Assembly (NCBI GenBank): GCA_964432465.1
Contig: CAYSNI010000056.1
Location: forward strand, 1-15,328
Length of the DNA: 15,328 nt
From: JAHFLQ01 sp964432465
GTDB lineage: Bacteria > Patescibacteriota > Minisyncoccia > UBA6257 > WO2-44-18
Reading direction: 5' to 3'
This document shows positions 1 to 6,635 of the stretch, piece by piece. Under the pieces are notes generated by a model that saw only the letters and a program-made list of their open reading frames with translations, searched no databases and had not been told where the DNA came from. The translations under genes were made by a program, and so were the position numbers. Every line of letters begins with the position of its first letter. Positions within the stretch are counted from its first letter, which is position 1.

Positions 1-140
1 GGATTGCTCATGAAATGAAGCCCAGAGAAGAAATCCATCAACGGCTTCGCCCAGCCGAACGCTACTAACAACGACCACGCCGCGTGCAAAGTACCGGCCA
101 AAGACCCTAAAACTAAACCGACCTTGTGTTTATTGATCAT
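1..140 (-). CDS. Small membrane protein, 5' part only (runs off the left edge)
   Basis: A reading frame opens with ATG at 138-140 on the minus strand and stays open for 46 codons to the window edge, so the 3' end is missing. The protein starts MINKHKVGLVLGSLAG and continues with a hydrophobic helix (about residues 7-30) that contains a HAAW motif, followed by W-AKPLMDFFSGLHF. This helix plus 'P-x-x-D-F-x-x-x-LHF' pattern resembles short two-TM proteins of unknown function common in Patescibacteria (DUF5676-like); that assignment is from memory. No clear Shine-Dalgarno site precedes the ATG; the upstream sequence is AT-rich. It is divergent from the gene at 210. Confidence 0.6.
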   Translation of the reverse strand, partial: MINKHKVGLVLGSLAGTLHAAWSLLVAFGWAKPLMDFFSGLHFMSN

Positions 141-209
141 ATTGTATTTATTATGCCATTAAAATAAAAATCGTGGTAGTCTGAGCTTAGTTATTTAGGA
201 GATAGCCAG

Positions 210-599
210 ATGAAAAAGCGAATCTTCCTAATCTGTCCAGTGCGGAATGTTCCGGCGGATGTGAAAGCCAAAATTGAGGCTTACGTAGCGAAGCTGGAGT
301 CCGAGCGGAGCATTGTCTATTATCCGGCGCGCGATACTGATCAGACTGATCCGGTTGGCTTGCGGATTTGCACGGATAACCGTTGGGGAATCCGTCAGGC
401 GGATGAAATCCATATCTGGTACTGCAAGGGATCGATCGGATCCATCTTTGACTTCGGCGTGGTCTTCCAGCTGGAAAAGAAACTTCTCATTGCCAATCCG
501 GACGAATTAAAACCGACGGAAGGTAAGAGCTTTGAGAACGTCCTCATCGCCTACGCTTTCAACGGCAACGAAGTATCACCACCAGAAACGCAAAAGTAA
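210..599 (+). CDS. Nucleoside 2-deoxyribosyltransferase-like protein
   Basis: A 129-residue soluble protein. It opens with a beta strand (KKRIFLICPVR), has a middle segment YYPARDTDQTDP, and then an 'ADEIHIWYCKGSIGSIFDFG' region. The pattern of a strand ending in an acidic residue, a Ser-rich turn and 'FDxGxxxxLxKKLLI' is typical of the nucleoside 2-deoxyribosyltransferase / TIR-like fold, in which the late acidic residue serves catalysis or nucleotide binding. The family normally exchanges or hydrolyses the N-glycosidic bond of (deoxy)nucleosides or nucleotides. Whether this member is catalytic is uncertain. The start is set by AGGAGA, 7 nt before ATG. It is a single-gene unit ending in a bidirectional terminator shared with the convergent IMPDH-like gene. 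Fold assignment is moderately sure; substrate is unknown. Confidence 0.55.
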   Translation: MKKRIFLICPVRNVPADVKAKIEAYVAKLESERSIVYYPARDTDQTDPVGLRICTDNRWGIRQADEIHIWYCKGSIGSIFDFGVVFQLEKKLLIANPDELKPTEGKSFENVLIAYAFNGNEVSPPETQK

Positions 600-611
600 C
601 AATTCTGAATT

Positions 612-648
612 AAAAACCCCGCGCTTTACAGCACGGGGGATTTTTTTT
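612..648. terminator. Bidirectional intrinsic terminator
   Basis: The stem pairs CCCCG (617-621) and GCT (623-625) with AGC (630-632) and CGGGG (634-638), with one C/A mismatch and a TTAC loop. Eight T follow on the plus strand (641-648) and five A precede (612-616), giving a U-run on the minus strand. It sits between convergent genes. The minus-strand gene's TAA lies within the plus-strand T-run. Confidence 0.85.
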
Positions 649-2230
649 ATTTCTTTTTGATTCCTTCAAAAAGTCCGGCCGAGGTCTGGAGTTCAAACCG
701 GCCCTTCAGCTTCATCTGCTCAATGCTGTCCACGCCCATGTAACTCATGGCCGAGCGCATGCCGTTCTGGATGTCACTCATAACATCGCTAATCGTTCCG
801 GTAACCGGCACCTCTTCCTTGATACCCTCCGGGCGTCTTTCCCGGTCAAGCGTATCATCTTTCAGACGTTCCTGCTGAGCATGAAAAGACGCGGAGCCGA
901 TATAATCCTTCACGCGCAGGCCCTGCTTATTAAAGTAAGCCGGTGCCGCGGACTCTTCAGTACCGATGAACAACCTACCGGACATTACCGCATCCGCGCC
1001 GGCAATCAACGCCTTACAGATATCGCCGGCATTCTTAATACCGCCATCCGCGACGATCCCACCAACTCTGACCGGGCCGGACGCGGATATAGCCGATGGC
1101 GCGTCCTGTTTCACAATCGCGGCGCATTTCGCCACCGCGGAAATTTGAGGGGTGCCAATACCGATCTCACGCGTCCGGCAGGGATCACCGGGACCCTGAC
1201 CGACCTTGATGATGTCCGCGCCCCATTCAAAAAGCGCTTTCGCTCCTTCCGGAGTAGAAACATTACCAACCATCAATGGTAGATGCGGGTAACGCTTTTT
1301 CACCCCAATCAATGTATCCTTGACGTTGATTGAGAACGCCCTGGCCGTATCAATCAGAAGCATACAGATGCCTTTTCGCATCTGGGCCTCAACCTCGTGC
1401 AAACGCTCTTTCGTAAAATGCCGGCCGACACCGATACTGCCAACCCGCAGAAACCTTCCGTTCTCATCGCGAGTCGCGTCCGGATAGTGATTCTTATAGA
1501 AAAGTCCGTGCGCCGTGATCAGTCCAGTCAGACGACCATGCTTACCAACCAATGGTAGCTTTTCAATCCGGTATTTTCGAAGAACTTTCGCCGCCTCTTC
1601 AAACAAACGCGGCGTAGCCCGTCGCAATTTGTGAAGCTTACGTTTTCCTCCCATCAGATCACCAACGAGTTTGGTATCATCCTTTTCGTAGCGCCAATCA
1701 CGCGTGCTGAGAATACCAATCGGGCGATAATCATTGTCTACGACCACGAGACCGTAAATACCGAATTTCTTCATCATTGCTTTTGCTTGGCCAAGAGTTT
1801 TGTTCGGACTGATGGCGAGAGGATTATCAATCAGAGCGCATTGAGCTCGACCGATCCGTTCGAGTATTTCCAGGCGATCCTTCAGAGGAAGCATTTGTGG
1901 CGGAATCCCAAGACCACCACCTTGCTCAATCGCGACAATCGCTTTCACACCCGCAACGCAGGCCATATTGGCCAGAAGTACCGGCATTTCTAGGGACAGA
2001 TCATCAACTAAATCGACGCCGAAATCATCAATTTCGGAGCGCGATCGAATTTCAGAATATCCCTCGGAAAGCGTGACGTCTCCAAAGGTTACGTTGATAC
2101 CAACCGGCAACCCTCGGGCTTCAAGGTAAGCGTTAATATGATCAGCTTCATCAGTAGTCAGAGCGTATTTCTTACGCAACGATCCCCAATCTTTCGCGAG
2201 CTCATGCTCTAGAAGTTCCAGGTCTTTCAT
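647..2230 (-). CDS. guaB: Divergent IMP dehydrogenase / GMP reductase-family enzyme with CBS pair
   Basis: IMPDH makes XMP from IMP with NAD+, the committed step to GMP. This 527-residue protein has the family's (beta/alpha)8 barrel interrupted by two CBS motifs (about 140-245). Kept features are the catalytic Cys351 in GQGPGDPCRTR with Thr two residues on, DGGI at 395-398, GNV near 323, and the flap remnant PEGIKEEVP. Several residues that hold the IMP phosphate in the family differ: the Ser before Cys is Asp-Pro, the GSLLAG loop reads SGRLFIG, and YRGMGS reads YIGSAS. The SANMDTVTE segment is LANMACVAG. There is an N-terminal extension of about 45 residues. The start is ATG at 2230, because AAAGGAGGTG ends 3 nt upstream of it; the longer GTG start at 2248 would place this site inside the gene. 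GMP reductase or another activity is possible. Confidence 0.85.
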   Translation of the reverse strand: MKDLELLEHELAKDWGSLRKKYALTTDEADHINAYLEARGLPVGINVTFGDVTLSEGYSEIRSRSEIDDFGVDLVDDLSLEMPVLLANMACVAGVKAIVAIEQGGGLGIPPQMLPLKDRLEILERIGRAQCALIDNPLAISPNKTLGQAKAMMKKFGIYGLVVVDNDYRPIGILSTRDWRYEKDDTKLVGDLMGGKRKLHKLRRATPRLFEEAAKVLRKYRIEKLPLVGKHGRLTGLITAHGLFYKNHYPDATRDENGRFLRVGSIGVGRHFTKERLHEVEAQMRKGICMLLIDTARAFSINVKDTLIGVKKRYPHLPLMVGNVSTPEGAKALFEWGADIIKVGQGPGDPCRTREIGIGTPQISAVAKCAAIVKQDAPSAISASGPVRVGGIVADGGIKNAGDICKALIAGADAVMSGRLFIGTEESAAPAYFNKQGLRVKDYIGSASFHAQQERLKDDTLDRERRPEGIKEEVPVTGTISDVMSDIQNGMRSAMSYMGVDSIEQMKLKGRFELQTSAGLFEGIKKK

Positions 2231-2294
2231 CTCCACCTCCTTTGCCACGCCGTAGTGCTTTGCGACGACGGGCGACTATTAACGAACCTCAACA

Positions 2295-2326
2295 ATATTA
2301 GACGCAAATTTGCGTTAACGCAAATT
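2295..2326 (-). promoter_or_regulatory. Promoter of the IMPDH-like gene overlapped by a perfect 20-bp palindrome
   Basis: On the minus strand TTGCGT (2323-2318) and TAATAT (2300-2295) are 17 nt apart, a plausible sigma-70 promoter about 60 nt upstream of the ATG. The -35 box lies inside AATTTGCGTTAACGCAAATT (2307-2326), which is perfectly self-complementary. A second overlapping 14-bp palindrome, ACGCAAATTTGCGT, covers 2302-2315. Two direct ACGCAAATT units sit 16 bp apart. The position over the -35 and spacer is that of a repressor operator. The regulator is unknown. Confidence 0.55.
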
Positions 2327-2370
2327 GCTCACTCAATCGCCCGGAAATACCCGTCCTGCTAGGCTTGGCA

Positions 2371-2394
2371 TTAATTTCGCCTTCGCGAAATTAA
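2371..2394. repeat. 10-bp perfect hairpin between groL and the IMPDH-like gene
   Basis: TTAATTTCGC (2371-2380) pairs with GCGAAATTAA (2385-2394) around a CTTC loop. A smaller hairpin, AATCG-GAG-CGATT, lies at 2412-2424 just after the groL stop. Neither has a T-run on the 3' side for minus-strand transcription, so a standard terminator for groL is not evident. They may act as an mRNA 3'-end stabiliser or a weak terminator. Confidence 0.45.
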
Positions 2395-2430
2395 AAAACT
2401 GCCCCGAATTCAATCGGAGCGATTTTTCTT

Positions 2431-4041
2431 CTAGTAATCCCCCATTCCTCCCATTGGCGGACCGGCAGGCGAATTATCCTTCTTGGGAATTTCAGTCACG
2501 GCGGCGCCAATCGTCAGATAGTTAGCGGCGACAGAAACCGCATTCAGAAGCGCGGTCTTGGTGACCTTAAGCGGATCCACAATGCCCGCGGCCTTCAGAT
2601 CGCCGACAGCCTGCTTACCGGCATCAAAACCCGTCCAGCCCGTCTGGCCGGCAAGTTGCTTAATGATGGCAGAAGCGTCCTGACCGCTGTTCTCAAGAAT
2701 GGCGCGGATCGGCGCTTCACTCGCGGCAAGTAATATCTCGGCGGCGGCAGACTTGTCATCTTTCAATACCGAACCGGCACGCAATAACGCGATACCGCCT
2801 CCCGGCACGATACCCTCTTCCATCGCGGCACGAGTCGCGGCGACCGCGTCTTCCACGCGTTGCTTTAATTCTTTCTGAGCCGACTCAGTCGGGGCGCCGA
2901 CTTTAATCACGGCTACTCCGCCAGCCAGCTTTCCAAGACGCTCCTGAAGCTTCTCTTTATCAAATCCGGTTTCCGTCTTTTGTAGCTGAGCACGAATTGC
3001 CGTCACTCTTTTTTCAATCTCTTTCTTATCCCCTTTACCGCCCACGATTGTAGTATTGTCCTTTGTAGAAACTACCCGGTGCGCCTTACCAAGGTCGTCC
3101 AAGGAAATAGAATCAAATTTCTTGCCGACTTCTTCGGAAATAAACTGCGCCCCCGTAACCGTAGCAATATCCTGCAACATCTCTTTGCGGCGATCGCCAA
3201 ATCCCGGCGCTTTCACAGCGAGCACGGTGAAGATGCCGCGGAGTTTGTTAACGATTAAAGTAGTTAACGCTTCGCCCTCAACTTCATCGGCGATAATCAC
3301 CATCTCTTTTTTCCCGGACTGCACTACCTTTTCCAGAATTGGCAGAAGCTCCTGAATTGAGGAGATTTTTTTATCAGTCACTAACATGTACGGCTCTTCC
3401 AACACCGCCTCTAAACGCTCAGGATTGGTAATCATATACGGAGCAATGTAACCCCGATCAAACTGCATGCCTTCTACCACCTCGTAGGAATTACTGATGG
3501 TATTAGAATCGTCAATCGTAACCACTCCGTCCTTCCCGACTTTATTAATCACCTCGGCAATCAGCCCGCCAATCTCTTTGTCTTTAGCGGAAAGCGAAGC
3601 GACTTCCTGAAGTTTCTTAACATCGTTGACCAACTCTCTCTGAGTTTCCAAATGGGCAATCAATTTTTGCGCTCCAGCCTTTAGCTCATCAGCTAACTGA
3701 ATCACGTGCACGCCCTTAGTTTTTAAAACCTTTTCGCCGTGCTCAATAAGAGCGTGCGCCAACACGATAGAAGTGGTAGTGCCGTCACCGACTGCGTCAT
3801 TGGTCTTATCAGCGGCCTGTTTGATTAAATCCGCGCCGAGATTTTCAAATCTATCTTCCAGTTCAATTTCTTTTGCCACCGTCACGCCGTCAAAAGTAAC
3901 CTGCGGCGCGCCATAGCCCTTTTCAAAAACCACCGCTTTACCGCGCGGACCAAGAGTCGCCGTGACCGCTTTCGCAAGCTTATCCACGCCCTTCTTAAGC
4001 GCCTCCCGAGCCTTTGCGTCAAATAAAATTTGTTTGGCCAT
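2431..4041 (-). CDS. groL: 60-kDa chaperonin GroEL
   Basis: The ATP-dependent cytosolic chaperonin that folds proteins inside a double ring capped by GroES. The 536-residue length is normal. It has the ATP-site segments TLGPRGK (29-35), D51 in FDGVTVAK and GDGTTT (85-90), the apical-domain segment APGFGDRRKEML, the RVEDA region with the catalytic Asp equivalent to E. coli D398, and the GGMGDY tail typical of folding-active group I chaperonins. The residue before D51 is Phe where Lys is usual. It follows groS by 41 bp. That gap is AT-rich, carries AGTAATTA twice (4050-4057, 4071-4078) and has no Shine-Dalgarno site, so translation may be coupled or SD-independent. It is expressed from the groS promoter. 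Confidence 0.98.
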   Translation of the reverse strand: MAKQILFDAKAREALKKGVDKLAKAVTATLGPRGKAVVFEKGYGAPQVTFDGVTVAKEIELEDRFENLGADLIKQAADKTNDAVGDGTTTSIVLAHALIEHGEKVLKTKGVHVIQLADELKAGAQKLIAHLETQRELVNDVKKLQEVASLSAKDKEIGGLIAEVINKVGKDGVVTIDDSNTISNSYEVVEGMQFDRGYIAPYMITNPERLEAVLEEPYMLVTDKKISSIQELLPILEKVVQSGKKEMVIIADEVEGEALTTLIVNKLRGIFTVLAVKAPGFGDRRKEMLQDIATVTGAQFISEEVGKKFDSISLDDLGKAHRVVSTKDNTTIVGGKGDKKEIEKRVTAIRAQLQKTETGFDKEKLQERLGKLAGGVAVIKVGAPTESAQKELKQRVEDAVAATRAAMEEGIVPGGGIALLRAGSVLKDDKSAAAEILLAASEAPIRAILENSGQDASAIIKQLAGQTGWTGFDAGKQAVGDLKAAGIVDPLKVTKTALLNAVSVAANYLTIGAAVTEIPKKDNSPAGPPMGGMGDY

Positions 4042-4082
4042 TTTTAAATAGTAATTAGGATTTAGTAGTTAGTAATTAAGAG

Positions 4083-4373
4083 CTACTCTACAATAGCGAG
4101 AATCTCATCCTCACTACCGACCAGATATTTTTTACCATCCATCTCTATCTCGTCCGGACCGTATTTTTTAAAAAGCACTTTATCACCTACCTTGACCGAC
4201 ATCGGCACTAACTCCCCTTTTTCATTCCGCTTTCCCTGACCTATCGCCAAAACTTTGCCGAGTATCGGCTTTTCTTTCTCCATCGTATCGGGCAAAACAA
4301 TTCCCGACTTGGTCGTCTTGTCTTCTTTTAATGGTTCGATAAAAACGTGATTGGATAAAGGTTTGATATTCAT
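4083..4373 (-). CDS. groS: 10-kDa co-chaperonin GroES
   Basis: The seven-membered lid of GroEL. Its 96 residues match the family length. It starts MNIKPLSNHVFIEPL, has the mobile loop KTTKSGIVLPD (about 18-28) that binds GroEL, and ends with the usual strand VGSEDEILAIVE. It is the first gene of a groS-groL operon. The ATG lies directly after AACGGG, with no well-spaced Shine-Dalgarno site. The start codon and first codons lie inside one arm of a perfect 18-bp inverted repeat (see 4366-4491), which could hide them in the mRNA. No CIRCE element (TTAGCACTC-N9-GAGTGCTAA) is visible upstream, so HrcA control is unlikely here. Confidence 0.97.
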   Translation of the reverse strand: MNIKPLSNHVFIEPLKEDKTTKSGIVLPDTMEKEKPILGKVLAIGQGKRNEKGELVPMSVKVGDKVLFKKYGPDEIEMDGKKYLVGSEDEILAIVE

Positions 4374-4491
4374 CCCGTTAGAATTGGGACCGATTCTGCG
4401 ACGTAAGATTTATAATCATTGGCTTATTGTGGAAGTATCCAGCGAGAGGTAGGCGGCCGAGTTGGGCAGCCACTTCTAACGGGATGAATAT
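4366..4491 (-). repeat. Perfect 18-bp inverted repeat flanking 90 bp in the groES leader
   Basis: ATATTCATCCCGTTAGAA (4366-4383) is exactly matched in inverse by TTCTAACGGGATGAATAT (4474-4491). The inner arm contains the groES ATG (4373-4371) and the bases just before it. If transcription starts at the 4532-4560 promoter, both arms are in the mRNA and can form an 18-bp stem that buries the start codon. The 126-bp unit could instead be an invertible segment, a small MITE-like insertion with terminal inverted repeats, or an assembly artefact. Confidence 0.8.
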
Positions 4492-4531
4492 TTTTAATTA
4501 AAACATTACTGATTCTGACTTTGTAACAAGA

Positions 4532-4560
4532 ATTATACATAAAAAAGCCCAGCACCACAA
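4532..4560 (-). promoter_or_regulatory. groESL promoter
   Basis: TATAAT (4537-4532) is a perfect -10, with TTGTGG (4560-4555) 17 nt upstream. The -35 box and spacer lie in the terminator hairpin of the preceding M28 gene. The predicted start is near 4525, giving a leader of about 150 nt that includes both arms of the inverted repeat. Confidence 0.65.
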
Positions 4561-4580
4561 GGATATGTGGCACCGGGCTT
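4541..4580 (-). terminator. Intrinsic terminator of the M28 peptidase gene
   Basis: AAGCCC (4545-4550) pairs with GGGCTT (4575-4580), and the inner CCACA and TGTGG pair. On the minus strand this is followed by six T (4546-4541). It begins 6 bp after the M28 stop codon. Confidence 0.85.
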
Positions 4581-4585
4581 GTATA

Positions 4586-5710
4586 TTACTCTACGTATTT
4601 CGGGACTAGTCCAGAGTTGGCCAAATCCCACAACACATGGAAGGCCAACTTAGAAACCCGGGTCAACTTGGGATAGTTAATTCTCTCCCAAGTATCAGTC
4701 GGTGTGTGATAGTCCCGATGCTCGCCCGTATGGAAGAACAGCACGGGAATCCGATTACCGACGGGTCGAGCATTGAAGAAAGACTCTTGGTCGCTCCGAT
4801 AAAAGGAGTCCTTACTCTCCGAGTCCTGATAGTTCAAAGAAAACTTAAGGCCTTCCTTCTTATTCGCCTTCTCCACCAACTGGTGAAGATCGGGGCAGGC
4901 TTCTTTCAGTGTTCTCTTCCAGTTGGTTCCGATTGCCCACAGCGAAGCGTCTTCGTTGCGACCGACCATATCTAGGTTGATGGCAGCCACAATTGCCTCC
5001 ACTTTTACGGTCGGCACTGCATTTGGAAGCCGCTCCATGAATCTCATAGAGCCGATACAGCCTAGCTCTTCCGCGCCCCAGAAGCCGATGATGATGTTGC
5101 GTTTCGGCTTGATGCCACGCTTCTGAAGTTCCCCAAGCGCTTCGGCGATTTCCAGCACCGCCGCGGTTCCGGAAGCATTATCGTCCGCGCCGGGATGCAA
5201 CTTGTTCGGTTCGCCATTGCGCGACCCGAACTCGCCCATTCCAACGTGATCATAATGCGCGCCGATAATCACCCACTCGTCACTGTCGCAAGGAAAGTAG
5301 CCGACAACATTCTTAGAGCTCTTGTCATTAAACAGCTTGAAGTCAGCCGTATAAAGACGGCGCGGACCCTCGCCGCGGTTGCCTACCAATAAATCTCCAA
5401 GCGGTGCCGCTCCGTATTCCGCGAGTTCTCGCGCCAGAAAAAACGCGGCCAGTTCGTGAGTCTTATTGAGCGAGTTTCTTCCGCCCATAACTTCATGGCT
5501 CAAAAGCCGAACATTATCCAAAAGCTCCTCATGCGTGATCTGCTCGGCCGCCTCTTCTACGACTGGAGTTTCCTGTGTCTCCGCAGAGACCGGTCGTAAC
5601 TCATAAACAATCAGAATCAAAGCCAACAGCAAAATCTGCGGACCATACAGCAACAACAATGCCAAATTTATTCGCTTGTCTAACTCCGAGCGTTCCTGGT
5701 TCATCGCCAT
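4586..5710 (-). CDS. Membrane-anchored M28-family zinc peptidase
   Basis: A 374-residue protein with an N-terminal transmembrane anchor (about residues 15-36, LLLLYGPQILLLALILIVYE), then a Glu-rich linker and an M28 catalytic domain, so the enzyme likely acts outside the cytoplasmic membrane. The di-zinc site is complete: HYDH (His152), GADDNASG (Asp176/177), WGAEELG (catalytic Glu214 and ligand Glu215), NLDMVGR (Asp247) and DYHTPTDT (His335). M28 enzymes are aminopeptidases or related amidohydrolases; the substrate is not predictable. The ATG at 5710 is chosen because AAAGGAAG lies 4 nt upstream; a TTG at 5725 would be the alternative. It is a single-gene unit with its own terminator. Confidence 0.9.
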   Translation of the reverse strand: MAMNQERSELDKRINLALLLLYGPQILLLALILIVYELRPVSAETQETPVVEEAAEQITHEELLDNVRLLSHEVMGGRNSLNKTHELAAFFLARELAEYGAAPLGDLLVGNRGEGPRRLYTADFKLFNDKSSKNVVGYFPCDSDEWVIIGAHYDHVGMGEFGSRNGEPNKLHPGADDNASGTAAVLEIAEALGELQKRGIKPKRNIIIGFWGAEELGCIGSMRFMERLPNAVPTVKVEAIVAAINLDMVGRNEDASLWAIGTNWKRTLKEACPDLHQLVEKANKKEGLKFSLNYQDSESKDSFYRSDQESFFNARPVGNRIPVLFFHTGEHRDYHTPTDTWERINYPKLTRVSKLAFHVLWDLANSGLVPKYVE

Positions 5711-5824
5711 GACTCTTCCTTTCAAAGAACTATGGCAACTATCGTAGACCTAAATACTATATTTGTAAATAATCGGATGCGTTCCTTAATCACGGCCCAT
5801 CTTCCTGATCGGGGTGCTAGTTCA

Positions 5825-5835
5825 GTCCGATTCCC
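5825..5835 (+). repeat. Inverted copy of the tRNA-His T-arm
   Basis: GTCCGATTCCC here is identical, in opposite orientation, to the T-arm of tRNA-His (5921-5911 on the minus strand). It lies beyond the tRNA terminator, 75 nt from the T-arm. The rest of the 5711-5851 gap holds the untranslated start of the M28 gene and no other feature I can name, except that GGGG and CCCC bracket this site (5811-5814, 5833-5836) and could form a weak hairpin. Confidence 0.6.
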
Positions 5836-5851
5836 CATTAAGCAGCCATGT

Positions 5852-5896
5852 ACGTTATATAAAACACCCTCAGCATGAGGGTGTTTTATATAACGT
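5852..5896. terminator. 20-bp hairpin terminator after tRNA-His
   Basis: ACGTTATATAAAACACCCTC (5852-5871) pairs perfectly with 5877-5896 around an AGCAT loop. The GC core CACCCTC/GAGGGTG is flanked by AAAA and TTTT, so it works in both directions. It begins 5 nt after the tRNA-His 3' end on the minus strand and separates the tRNA from the M28 gene. Confidence 0.85.
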
Positions 5897-5900
5897 GTAG

Positions 5901-5972
5901 GGTGCCCGAAGGGAATCGGACCCTCGTAACCGCTGCCACAGAGCGGTGTTCTACCATTGAACTACGGGCACC
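5901..5972 (-). tRNA. tRNA-His (anticodon GTG)
   Basis: A complete cloverleaf. The acceptor GTGCCCG pairs with CGGGCAC, and an additional G(-1) at 5972 faces C73 at 5901, the histidine identity element. D-stem GTTC/GAAC, anticodon stem CCGCT/AGCGG with loop CTGTGGC (anticodon GTG), T-stem GAGGG/CCCTT with loop TCCGATT. The loop has C where the near-universal T55 (pseudouridine) is expected. CCA is not encoded (CTA follows). It is a solitary gene. Confidence 0.95.
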
Positions 5973-5984
5973 ATTTCTTGCTTG

Positions 5985-6013
5985 ATATTAACACGAACAC
6001 TTCTTTCCGTAAA
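5985..6013 (-). promoter_or_regulatory. tRNA-His promoter
   Basis: TTTACG (6013-6008), a 17-nt spacer, then TAATAT (5990-5985) preceded by TGT, an extended -10. There are 12 nt between the -10 and the tRNA, the same as for the tRNA-Arg and tRNA-Ser genes in this window. Confidence 0.6.
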
Positions 6014-6025
6014 TAAACTGTAGAT

Positions 6026-6070
6026 AAATAAAGGCCCCGGGACACAGATCGTGAGATCATGTCCCGGGGC
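6026..6070 (-). terminator. Terminator of the high-GC membrane protein gene
   Basis: GCCCCGGGACA (6034-6044) pairs perfectly with TGTCCCGGGGC (6060-6070); the loop has a second GATC/GATC pairing. On the minus strand it is followed by CTTTATTTAT. A second GC-rich hairpin, CCAGCCT/AGGCTGG (6091-6097, 6109-6115), lies between it and the gene. Confidence 0.75.
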
Positions 6071-6127
6071 TGGGTCTGGGGGGAGGGTGTCCAGCCTACC
6101 GGTGAGGCAGGCTGGTGGGTGGCTCTT

Positions 6128-6484
6128 CTAGGCGTAGTGCACTTTCGTGCACATGCTCATCCGCCTGCGGACGAGCGTGTTCGGGGCGTCCGACGGGATG
6201 ACGTACAGCCGGTGACCCTTCTTTCGGGTCACCTTCCCGTGCCGCCGAACGGAGCGTCCGTTCGGGCCGTCGCTCCAGACGGCATAGATCGGTTCGGGCG
6301 ACGCGGGCGCCTCGGCCTGCTCGCTCTCGAGCAGGCTCTTGACGACCCGGCCGATGACGCCCTGCCGGACCTGTTCCGCGCGGACAGCGCGCTTGGCCGC
6401 GGCCGCCTTGTTCTCCCGGCCGAAGTAGATGGCCAGGCCCAGAGAAACCAGAACCAAGACGATGCCGAAGATGAGAAGCGACAT
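6128..6484 (-). CDS. Single-pass membrane protein of unknown function in a high-GC island
   Basis: A 118-residue protein that I do not recognise. Residues 2-20 (SLLIFGIVLVLVSLGLAIY) form one membrane helix. They are followed by an Ala/Arg-rich helical region (FGRENKAAAAKRAVRAEQV) that looks coiled-coil or membrane-proximal, an acidic/Pro linker, and a basic C-terminal domain with YAVWSDGPNGRS and GHRLYVIPSD. The topology is probably N-out/C-in with a basic cytosolic tail, but this is inferred. The start is fixed by TTGGAGG, 7 nt before ATG at 6484. GC content is visibly higher than in all neighbouring genes, which suggests transfer. It has a strong promoter, a structured leader and a dedicated terminator. 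An overlapping plus-strand frame (6059-6550) is judged to be its shadow. Confidence 0.75.
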   Translation of the reverse strand: MSLLIFGIVLVLVSLGLAIYFGRENKAAAAKRAVRAEQVRQGVIGRVVKSLLESEQAEAPASPEPIYAVWSDGPNGRSVRRHGKVTRKKGHRLYVIPSDAPNTLVRRRMSMCTKVHYA

Positions 6485-6515
6485 GACATATCCTCCAATT
6501 TTCAAAAGAACTCTG

Positions 6516-6609
6516 ATCAGCGCGCCACGACAGGTGGTGAGCTGATTTAGAGGGGGAAGCCTGAGGACTTCCCCATGCGCTAGGGAGAGTTTGGGGCCCT
6601 CCCTAGCGC
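6516..6609 (-). promoter_or_regulatory. Three-hairpin structured 5' leader
   Basis: Between the promoter (6636-6665) and the Shine-Dalgarno site are three consecutive stems in the minus-strand RNA. P1 is GCGCTAGGGAG/CTCCCTAGCGC (6577-6587 with 6599-6609, 11 bp). P2 is GGGGAAG/CTTCCCC (6553-6559 with 6568-6574). P3 is ATCAGC/GCTGAT (6516-6521 with 6541-6546) enclosing CCAC/GTGG. None has a terminator T-run. This is the form of a regulatory leader, but I cannot match it to a known riboswitch. Confidence 0.6.
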
Positions 6610-6635
6610 CTGATAACCTTCAAATGTACTCGGAC

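Noticed and set aside
881..1282. Plus-strand frame of 133 codons inside the IMPDH-like gene
   Set aside because: The opposite strand encodes the conserved barrel and catalytic Cys; this frame has no family features.
4384..4500. About 40 sense codons on the minus strand across the inverted-repeat unit (contains AAQLGRLPLAGYF)
   Set aside because: There is no start codon near the upstream stop and no SD; it ends inside the second repeat arm, so it is probably chance or part of an element rather than a gene.
4374..4540. Search for a CIRCE/HrcA element upstream of groES
   Set aside because: No GAGTGC/GCACTC inverted repeat is present; the only inverted repeat is the unrelated 18-bp one.
6059..6550. 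Plus-strand frame of 163 codons opposite the 6128-6484 gene
   Set aside because: It is a high-GC shadow frame with no Shine-Dalgarno site and runs through the terminator and leader hairpins; the minus-strand gene has SD, TM helix, promoter and terminator.
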